A stretch of 11,670 bases of DNA. It comes from Bacteroidota bacterium (GTDB taxonomy: Bacteria; Bacteroidota; Ignavibacteria; Kapaibacteriales; UBA2268). The notes beneath the pieces were generated by a model. That model searched no databases. It was not told where the DNA came from and saw only the letters and a program-made list of their open reading frames with translations. The stretch covers positions 1-11,670 of the forward strand of contig JAJRPT010000003.1 in assembly GCA_024280675.1 (NCBI GenBank), written 5' to 3'. Shown in pieces: positions 5,892 to 11,670 of this stretch (position 1 is its first letter; each line of letters opens with the position of its first letter). A program made the translations under genes and the position numbers.

Positions 5892-6269
5892 TTATTCAAT
5901 TATTTCTAAAATAACATTTGCAACTGCCAAGTTGTCTGTGTGACTCATTGTCAGATGAATTTTTAAGTGTCCGTATTTTACTTTTGTTTTCCCAGTTAAA
6001 ATAAGTTCAGCTTGCCCGGAAGTTTTATTCACCACACCAAGTTCTGTGAATTTGAATCCATCTCTTAGCCCCGTTCCGATGGCTTTTGAGAAGGCTTCTT
6101 TTGCGGCAAAGCGTACTGCATAGTGTGTGTATTCTTTATTTTTGAATGAGTTACAGTATTCTTGTTCAACCTGAGTATAGATTTTATTTTTGAATCTGTC
6201 GCCCAGACGTTCAATCGAGTCTTTTATTCTTTTGCATTCAACAATATCGTATCCAATTCCGTAAATCAT
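5892..6269 (-). CDS. acpS: Holo-[acyl-carrier-protein] synthase
   Basis: This 125-residue protein has the full length of a group I phosphopantetheinyl transferase. AcpS moves 4'-phosphopantetheine from CoA to the conserved serine of apo-ACP, giving the active carrier for fatty-acid and lipid synthesis in the cytoplasm. The magnesium-binding residues are visible: Asp8 in GIGYDIVE and Glu58 in RFAAKEAFSKA. The family end-motif LTMSHTDNLAVANVI is also present. The ATG lies one base after the TAA of fcl (gap at 6270), so the two genes are almost certainly co-transcribed and probably coupled. No separate promoter is evident. Confidence 0.95.
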   Translation of the reverse strand: MIYGIGYDIVECKRIKDSIERLGDRFKNKIYTQVEQEYCNSFKNKEYTHYAVRFAAKEAFSKAIGTGLRDGFKFTELGVVNKTSGQAELILTGKTKVKYGHLKIHLTMSHTDNLAVANVILEIIE

Positions 6270-6270
6270 T

Positions 6271-7341
6271 TTATTTCTTATCCAATTTCCTTAAATATCC
6301 ACCCACAACACTTTCAATCCCATTCCTTAAATCAATACTTGCCGACCATCCTAGTGAATTTGCCTTTGATGAGTCCATTAACTTTCGTGGAGTGCCGTCT
6401 GGCTTGCTTTGGTCAAAATCCAGTTTGCCACCATAGCCCACAATTTCTTTAATAAGAATTGCCAAATCTTTTATCGAAATCTCAGAAGCAGAGCCAATAT
6501 TTAAAAACTCACCCAAATCAGTGATGTTATTTTTTTGTATAAAATGCAGGCAAGCAGCGGCCAGATCGTCTACGTGGAGAAATTCCCGAAGCGGAGAACC
6601 CGACCCCCAAATATAAACAGAATCATCTCCAATGCCAGCCCTACCGAGAATTGTTTTTATTTCATTTTTATCATCACAGTCAAGGTTTTCACTGTTTCCC
6701 CAACCAATCGGATTTTGTAAAATATCAGATTTGACAAGCTCGAAATTATTCTCTTGCAAGGCTTTTCCCAGTATCATTTTGCGAATAAGTGCGGGCAACA
6801 CGTGTGATTTTTCTAAGTTATAATTATCACCTGTACCATAAAGATTGGTTGGCATAAGCGAGATGAATTCAGTTCCATACTGCTCATTGAAGTATCGGCA
6901 GAGTTTAATTGCCGCAATTTTGGCAATGGCATAGGCTTCGTTTGTTGGTTCCAAGAGCCCTGTTAAGAGTTGATTTTCGGTCATTGGTTGGTTTGCAAGT
7001 TTTGGATAAATGCACGATGAGCCAAGGTTGAGAAGTCTCTTTGCCCCAAACTTATAGGAGGCATAGATCACATTTTTTGCAATCGCAAGATTATCATAGA
7101 TAAAATCAGCTTGTCGTGTGCTATTGGCGACTATTCCGCCCACTTTTGCTGCTGCAAGGAAAACATATTCTGGTTTTTCTTGGTCAAAGAAATCATTTGT
7201 TTGAGATTGATTTCTCAGGTCAAGCTCACGTGATTTCTTTGTAACAATATTGTAGAAGCCCTCAGATTTTAATAATCTGAGTATAGCCGAGCCTACCATT
7301 CCGCCATGACCGGCCACGTATATTTTAGCACTGTGTTTCAT
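6271..7341 (-). CDS. fcl: GDP-L-fucose synthase, long form
   Basis: This 356-residue extended short-chain dehydrogenase is a GDP-4-keto-6-deoxy-D-mannose 3,5-epimerase-4-reductase. It converts the Gmd product to GDP-L-fucose with NADPH. Visible motifs are the Rossmann GHGGMVG (11-17), catalytic Ser108 and Cys110 in LGSSCIYP, Tyr137-x3-Lys141 in YAIAK, His180 in NLEKSHVLPALIRK, and SGSPLREFLHVDDLA. These positions match E. coli Fcl Ser107, Cys109, Tyr136, Lys140 and His179 with an offset of one. It is about 35-40 residues longer than E. coli Fcl because of an insert at roughly 192-240 between IRKMILG and VYIWGSGSP. From memory, similar-length forms occur in Bacteroides. The start overlaps the gmd stop by four bases (ATGA). 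Confidence 0.95.
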   Translation of the reverse strand: MKHSAKIYVAGHGGMVGSAILRLLKSEGFYNIVTKKSRELDLRNQSQTNDFFDQEKPEYVFLAAAKVGGIVANSTRQADFIYDNLAIAKNVIYASYKFGAKRLLNLGSSCIYPKLANQPMTENQLLTGLLEPTNEAYAIAKIAAIKLCRYFNEQYGTEFISLMPTNLYGTGDNYNLEKSHVLPALIRKMILGKALQENNFELVKSDILQNPIGWGNSENLDCDDKNEIKTILGRAGIGDDSVYIWGSGSPLREFLHVDDLAAACLHFIQKNNITDLGEFLNIGSASEISIKDLAILIKEIVGYGGKLDFDQSKPDGTPRKLMDSSKANSLGWSASIDLRNGIESVVGGYLRKLDKK

Positions 7342-8480
7342 AGGCTTTTAAACTCATGATTTGTCCAGCCAAAGCCTTTTTCATTCACTGCATTTATTCC
7401 ATTTCCAGAAGTTTCCAAACCACGGCTTGCCATATCGTGATCGCACATCACCTCTACTAATTCGGAAAATGTCACAGTCGGACTCCAGTTTAATTTTTCT
7501 ATTGCTTTGGATATATCAGCTTGGAGGAAATCCACTTCGGTTGGCCGAAAATAGCGTGGGTCTATTTCAATAATCTCTTTCCCTTTTTTCAAAGCATTTC
7601 CCCATCTTGAATCCACTTTACTCACAAGCCCAACTTCTTCCTTGCCCTTGCCGCGCCACTCAATTTCCACTCCACAGTATGAAAAAGATTTCTCCACAAA
7701 CTCCCTGACGCTATGAGCTTCACCCGTTCCCACTGCAAAATCGTCGGGGCTGTCTTGTTGCAACATAATCCACATCATCGCCACATATTCGGGTGCAAAC
7801 CCCCAATCCCGTCGAGCGTCCAGATTCCCCAAATAAAGCTTTTCTTGATTCCCAGCCAAAATATCTGCTACGGCGCGTGTGATTTTCCGTGTCACAAAAT
7901 TCTCGCCCCTGCGTGGGCTTTCGTGATTGAAGAGTATCCCATTGGAGGCAAACAAGCCATATCCATCTCGGTAATTTCTTGTCATCCAATATGAGTATAA
8001 TTTTGCAATTGCGTAAGGCGACTGCGGTTCAAATGGAGTGTTTTCGCTCTGAGGAGGCACGGCCCGCCCAAAGAGTTCAGAAGACGATGCTTGGTAGAAT
8101 TTTGTATCAATACCACTTCGGCGAATGGCTTCGAGCAAGCGTGTGGTACCCATCCCAGTAATATCACCAGTATATTCTGGCATATCAAATGAAACACGAA
8201 CGTGGGACTGTGCCCCCAGATTATAAATCTCATCTGGCTTTATTCGGTAGATTAGTTCTGTGAAAATACCAGGATCGGACAAATCACCATAATGAAGATG
8301 AAGCCGAACACCTTTTTCGTGTGGGTCACTGTAGATGTGATCAATTCGTGAAGTGTTAAAAGTGGAAGCACGGCGAATCACACCATGAACTTCATATCCC
8401 CTGTCGAGCAGAAACTCTGCCAAATACGAACCATCTTGCCCGGTAATCCCTGTAATTAATGCTTTTTTCATTCTTTTCAT
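7338..8480 (-). CDS. gmd: GDP-mannose 4,6-dehydratase
   Basis: This 380-residue protein converts GDP-D-mannose to GDP-4-keto-6-deoxy-D-mannose, the first step to GDP-L-fucose. Near the N-terminus is ALITGITGQDGSYLAEFLL, the NADP-binding glycine motif. SSSELFG holds Ser133 and Glu135, and SPYAIAKLYSYW holds Tyr156 and Lys160, together the active-site residues. NHESPRRGENFVTRKI and NLDARRDWGFAPEYV are family signatures. Met4 (8471) is an equally good start by alignment, leaving MKKALITG. It is the first gene of the minus-strand run and overlaps fcl by four bases. With fcl next door, a GDP-fucose supply for surface polysaccharide or glycoprotein is the natural reading, although no glycosyltransferase using it lies in the window. 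Confidence 0.96.
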   Translation of the reverse strand: MKRMKKALITGITGQDGSYLAEFLLDRGYEVHGVIRRASTFNTSRIDHIYSDPHEKGVRLHLHYGDLSDPGIFTELIYRIKPDEIYNLGAQSHVRVSFDMPEYTGDITGMGTTRLLEAIRRSGIDTKFYQASSSELFGRAVPPQSENTPFEPQSPYAIAKLYSYWMTRNYRDGYGLFASNGILFNHESPRRGENFVTRKITRAVADILAGNQEKLYLGNLDARRDWGFAPEYVAMMWIMLQQDSPDDFAVGTGEAHSVREFVEKSFSYCGVEIEWRGKGKEEVGLVSKVDSRWGNALKKGKEIIEIDPRYFRPTEVDFLQADISKAIEKLNWSPTVTFSELVEVMCDHDMASRGLETSGNGINAVNEKGFGWTNHEFKSL

Positions 8481-8568
8481 TTATTTTTTATTATTTAATT
8501 TCACAATTTAAGGAATATTTGTTTTATTTTGGACTTATTGAATTTGTAATTTTTAGGAAAGAACTTTT
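8481..8568. promoter_or_regulatory. Divergent intergenic region between gmd and the plus-strand lipoprotein gene
   Basis: These 88 A/T-rich bases lie between two genes transcribed apart, so promoters of both the gmd-to-murG run and the plus-strand gene are expected here. The plus-strand gene has a Shine-Dalgarno-like AGGAAAG at 8555-8561, seven bases before its ATG, which supports that start. A weak TAATTTTT (one mismatch to TAnnTTTG) lies just upstream of it. gmd has only an A/T-rich leader. Promoter elements are not certain. Confidence 0.4.
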
Positions 8569-9279
8569 ATGAAAAGTATAAAATATGTTTTGCTATTGCT
8601 TTTTATCTCAATATTTCATTTCTCCTGTTCCGACAGCGAAATTGAAGGGCCAGAAAAGCCATACAAAGTCAATATCTTACTTTCTGATATTTATAATTTT
8701 GAGATAACAAACTGTCAATATCGCCGAAATTCTGATAGCTTGATTGAAATCACGGCAGAGGATCAAGCCGGAAATTGGTTTATTCTCGAGATTGAAACCA
8801 GCCGAACAGATTCTAGCCAAATAATGTATAGGTTGGGCGAAAATATTTATACTGGAAAAGCCCTGGCAAATTATTTCGAATACGGGGACGATTTAGCGGG
8901 AAATTATGACGGCTGGGTTTATTCTAACGGGAATCATTTTAAGCTAAACGGCGAGTTTCTTGCAAGCCAGAATGAAGAAGACCCAGGGCAAGAATTTGCA
9001 GGGATATTTTACCTAAGCAAAGTGAGTATGGACTGGGAAGAAGAAGAGGGAACTTTAACTTATTATTTGCCAATGAGGACCGAAATCACAGCCGTAGTTT
9101 ATGATGCCAGCGGGAAAGTGGTCAGCACAATTTACGACAAGGGGTGGATGCCCTCCGGCGTTGGCAAATTAAAAATTGACTTCAAGCCGTTTTCTAGTGG
9201 AGTGTATTCTTTATTATTTGAAGCATTCGGGCAGAAAAAAATAGAAAAGTTCGTGGTCGCAAAACCTTTTAATAGTTAG
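8569..9279 (+). CDS. Secreted or lipoprotein-like protein with T9SS/FlgD-like C-terminal domain
   Basis: This is a 236-residue protein. Residues 1-19 are a hydrophobic export signal followed by Cys20 (FHFSC), a weak lipobox since His and Phe occupy the -3 and -2 sites. The middle (~30-155) is unrecognised: it is acidic and rich in Asn, Asp and Tyr, with likely beta strands. The last ~75 residues read LTYYLPMRTEITAVVYDASGK, then DFKPFSSGVYSLLFEA, then KIEKFVV. This is the pattern of a FlgD Ig-like or T9SS type A C-terminal domain (strand, DxxGK, SGxY, basic end). Such domains direct export through the Bacteroidota type IX system. Start choice is supported by AGGAAAG upstream. It converges on the Asp-box protein gene with 13 bp between. 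Function is unknown. Confidence 0.8.
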   Translation: MKSIKYVLLLLFISIFHFSCSDSEIEGPEKPYKVNILLSDIYNFEITNCQYRRNSDSLIEITAEDQAGNWFILEIETSRTDSSQIMYRLGENIYTGKALANYFEYGDDLAGNYDGWVYSNGNHFKLNGEFLASQNEEDPGQEFAGIFYLSKVSMDWEEEEGTLTYYLPMRTEITAVVYDASGKVVSTIYDKGWMPSGVGKLKIDFKPFSSGVYSLLFEAFGQKKIEKFVVAKPFNS

Positions 9280-9292
9280 ATAAAAAAACAGC

Positions 9293-11670
9293 TTACAACT
9301 TTATAAATTTCTGCATTCTTGGACCAGCTCGAATAATATAAACACCTGGTTTCAACTTACTCACATCCACCCGAATGTCACGCTCTCTAATTATTGCACC
9401 GGCTTCAACACTTATTCCAGACAAAGACGATATGCTGATTTCCACAAGATTCAGATTCTCTCCCACATTCGACACATAAATCACATCACGGCCTGGATTT
9501 GGAAAGATATTGAGGTGTTCTTCGTCTTTTTCATCTGCCACACTGCTGCCGTAAAATGGACGAAATCTAATTTCATCAATAAACCAACCTTCGGCCTCAA
9601 AAAAGCCATTTGATTTAAACACAAAGGCGTAGTAAACGCTGGATAAACTATCAGAACCTTTGGCATCACTTGTGTTGAATTGAATTTCAGCATATTGCCA
9701 ATCATCCTCGTTTAACTCTCCGTCGCTCCATTCTTGAAAATCGTTCTGAGAAAATTCTCCAAGAATATTCCACGATTTCATTGTATCAAGTGAGTAAACG
9801 ACCCTTCCCCAATCTCCATTTTTAACTGCGTAGGTGTGATAGAATTCCATTCCACCCATGCCATTTTCATTTTGCAATCCTCCCTTTTCATTCTTTGTTT
9901 GGCCTGCCACGAAGAGCCCAGAACTTCTAATTGGAGGAAATATCAATGTATCATTTTGATTTTTGGAATAAGAATCCCCATCGCTGCTTGTCCAAGACTC
10001 ACCATCTCGGGCGAAGCCTTCGCTGGCCCTCCATTGGCCCGAAATATATTTATTTCCCATATCTGTATCGCTCACAAAACCATCTAAGAGGTCAATCGTC
10101 TTGCCCGCCCAGGTCAAGACTTCATTGCTAAAATCAGAGAATTGCACTTCGGTTTGCCCATCATCAAAATCAGCTTTGACCCTAACTTGATATTTATAAA
10201 AATCTTCCTCTTCCATTGCGTCATCGCTAATTTTAATTGTGTCGCCCGTCTGAGAATTTTCAAGTCCAATAGATTTCACCAATTCTCCTGCTCTGTAAAT
10301 ATCCAGCCCAGACATATTCACAAGTTCTGTTTCCAAGTCTGCACGGAGTGTCGGCAGAACAACAGTCAGCCCAACATCTAAACTGTCTGCTAAGAACGAA
10401 AGAATCACGGCCACGTCTGGCTCTTTTGCACCAGATGAATATGCAAAAGATTCTACCGCCATTGAGGAGTCAGATGTATTAGCCGCTATTATTTCGTAGT
10501 CATATCGTTCAAATGGAGTGAGACCAGAGTCTGCAAAAGAATTTGCATCTCCGGGCAAAACTTCAATAATCTCACCATTTCTTTTGATCACAATCTCAAA
10601 ATCATCTTTTGTGAGTTCCACACCAAAGCTCGACTCCATCACAGGTGTCCAGATTAAATCTAGCTCAGTCGGTGTGTTCGGATTCATAACAATCTCAAAA
10701 TCCTCCACCGGAGAAGGTGCACGAGTATTGACAACAGCCGTGTAAACATCATTGTTTGCAACTGTACCATATTTATTCATATCTCTCATATCTACCCAAG
10801 AGGGATAGACCACTCCGTCGTAGAATGCACACCCGGAATAATCTCCTGCAAAAACTCTATTCACTCCCAGCGAGATGTCGGAACGATAATCAGAGACTTG
10901 CCTATCTACCCAAGTCTCACCTCCGTCGGCAGAAAGACTTACCCAAGTCTCAGACCAGAAATTATCTTCGTCATTACGAGAATCAAGATACATCACAGCA
11001 ATGTGTCCGCTCAAAGGATCGACATCCATCCACTGCCAGAACTGATCATTTTTCGTATCCGAATGAACAATTACGGGATCCGACCAACTCACACCGCGGT
11101 CACTTGAACGAGAAAAGAAAACATCTGGTACTTCGCCCCCAGCGTAAGTTATATAAATGTTGCCACTCCACTCCGAATCCGAATAATCACATTTTACAAC
11201 CGGATAAGTTTCGGCACGAACACCTTTTACCGAATGCTTTTTCACATTACCATAAGGGATTTCATAGCCGAATGTTTGGTAATTAAGTATAATTTTCGGT
11301 TCGTCCCAAGTAGTTCCACCGTCAGTGGATTTGTTGAAACCAACACCATTGACCGTTCCGTCATTCCAAACAGCATAAATTTCCCCATTCGATCCCGTTG
11401 CCATAAGAGGGTAGCTCTGCCCCCAGGTGATGTGGTTGATTGTGTATTCTTTTCTTGGGCTTAAATTTAGGGGATCCGACCAAGTCTCGCCCTTGTCCAA
11501 AGATTTAGAAAACACAATCTGAGTGGAGGAATCAGTGTAATTCATCCTCTTCCAAGGTGCATAAATTGTACCATAATAAGGCGAACCCTCTGCCATATCT
11601 ATTTCAATATAATATTTATCCTCGAATGTATCGCTTATCGTATCACGGGAAATAACAGGAATATTTGCCG
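9293..11670 (-). CDS. Large secreted Asp-box (BNR/sialidase-like) protein with Fn3-like modules and T9SS sorting domain, N-terminus off window
   Basis: The frame is open to the window edge. Reading back from Met at 11596 gives 24 more in-frame residues (ending KYYIEID), so the gene starts outside; 791 residues are visible. Four Asp-box motifs (S-x-D-x-G-x-T/S-W) lie at visible residues ~54-63, 112-121, 186-195 and 244-253, typical of a sialidase-like beta-propeller. Next come an Fn3-like module (~318-414, PVEDFEIVMNP to YEIIAANTSDSS) and a weaker second one (~415-520). A jelly-roll-like module follows (~521-695) with VYSLDTMKSWNILGEF and GWFIDEIRF. The end has LNIFPNPGRDVIYVSN and KLKPGVYIIRAG, a T9SS type A sorting domain. 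It is thus likely exported and surface-bound or released. Asp-boxes alone do not prove sialidase activity; I see no clear catalytic arginine triad. A glycan-binding or adhesive role is as likely. Confidence 0.88.
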   Translation of the reverse strand, partial: ANIPVISRDTISDTFEDKYYIEIDMAEGSPYYGTIYAPWKRMNYTDSSTQIVFSKSLDKGETWSDPLNLSPRKEYTINHITWGQSYPLMATGSNGEIYAVWNDGTVNGVGFNKSTDGGTTWDEPKIILNYQTFGYEIPYGNVKKHSVKGVRAETYPVVKCDYSDSEWSGNIYITYAGGEVPDVFFSRSSDRGVSWSDPVIVHSDTKNDQFWQWMDVDPLSGHIAVMYLDSRNDEDNFWSETWVSLSADGGETWVDRQVSDYRSDISLGVNRVFAGDYSGCAFYDGVVYPSWVDMRDMNKYGTVANNDVYTAVVNTRAPSPVEDFEIVMNPNTPTELDLIWTPVMESSFGVELTKDDFEIVIKRNGEIIEVLPGDANSFADSGLTPFERYDYEIIAANTSDSSMAVESFAYSSGAKEPDVAVILSFLADSLDVGLTVVLPTLRADLETELVNMSGLDIYRAGELVKSIGLENSQTGDTIKISDDAMEEEDFYKYQVRVKADFDDGQTEVQFSDFSNEVLTWAGKTIDLLDGFVSDTDMGNKYISGQWRASEGFARDGESWTSSDGDSYSKNQNDTLIFPPIRSSGLFVAGQTKNEKGGLQNENGMGGMEFYHTYAVKNGDWGRVVYSLDTMKSWNILGEFSQNDFQEWSDGELNEDDWQYAEIQFNTSDAKGSDSLSSVYYAFVFKSNGFFEAEGWFIDEIRFRPFYGSSVADEKDEEHLNIFPNPGRDVIYVSNVGENLNLVEISISSLSGISVEAGAIIRERDIRVDVSKLKPGVYIIRAGPRMQKFIKL

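Noticed and set aside
9280..9292. Bidirectional terminator between the convergent genes
   Set aside because: The 13-bp gap has an A run but no inverted repeat of useful length. The same holds for the gaps at 238-269 and 4144-4155.
10756..11286. 176-codon plus-strand ORF opposite the Asp-box protein
   Set aside because: It is rich in His, Arg, Asn and Pro, has no domain, and mirrors the regularly spaced Asp-box coding frame; a shadow.
11040..11500. Repeated GGATCCGACCA near 11079 and 11471 as a DNA repeat element
   Set aside because: Both encode the WSDP that follows Asp-boxes in the same protein; the similarity is explained by the protein repeat.

Overview
The window looks like a chromosomal segment from the Bacteroidota / Ignavibacteria side of the FCB superphylum. 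The evidence is AT-rich DNA with mostly non-Shine-Dalgarno, A/T-rich start regions, two proteins with type IX secretion (T9SS) or FlgD-like C-terminal domains, several lipoproteins with N-terminal lipoboxes, an Ig-like lipoprotein of a kind common in Bacteroidota, and a long-form GDP-fucose synthase. A finer placement cannot be read from the sequence. No rRNA, tRNA, CRISPR array, transposase or phage gene is visible, and no gene-free stretch exceeds about 180 bases.

Layout. 1-237 (+) is the 3' end of adenylate kinase. 270-3191 (-) is a probable lipoprotein operon: a 584-residue Ig-like lipoprotein, then two tandemly duplicated small lipoproteins. 3259-4143 (+) is a YihY/BrkB membrane protein, divergent from that operon. 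4156-8480 (-) is a compact run transcribed gmd, fcl, acpS, a four-helix membrane protein, murG. 8569-9279 (+) is a lipoprotein-like protein ending in a T9SS/FlgD-like domain. 9293-11670 (-) is a large secreted Asp-box (BNR/sialidase-like) protein with Fn3-like modules and a T9SS sorting domain; its N-terminus lies beyond the window.

Together the genes concern the cell envelope. Gmd and Fcl make GDP-L-fucose for surface glycans, AcpS activates acyl carrier protein for lipid synthesis, MurG makes lipid II, and the remaining products are mostly lipoproteins or secreted proteins.

The most unusual structure lies at 5213-5433, between the membrane protein and murG. The first ~44 bases of murG plus a ~45-base linker occur as an imperfect 89-bp tandem repeat. 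This yields three successive murG-like starts (MPQNKINILFAAGG, MVNNNNINILFAAGG and the true MKDYNNINILFAAGG-TGGH). The first two open short peptides of 30 and 29 codons. Every stop in the chain overlaps the next start: TGATG, then ATGGTAA, then TGATG. Each linker can also fold into a nested hairpin. This resembles either a translational-coupling or attenuation leader built from copies of the gene's own 5' end, or debris of slippage that has stayed translatable. A second small event is a perfect 17-bp tandem duplication that reframes the last residues of one duplicated lipoprotein.
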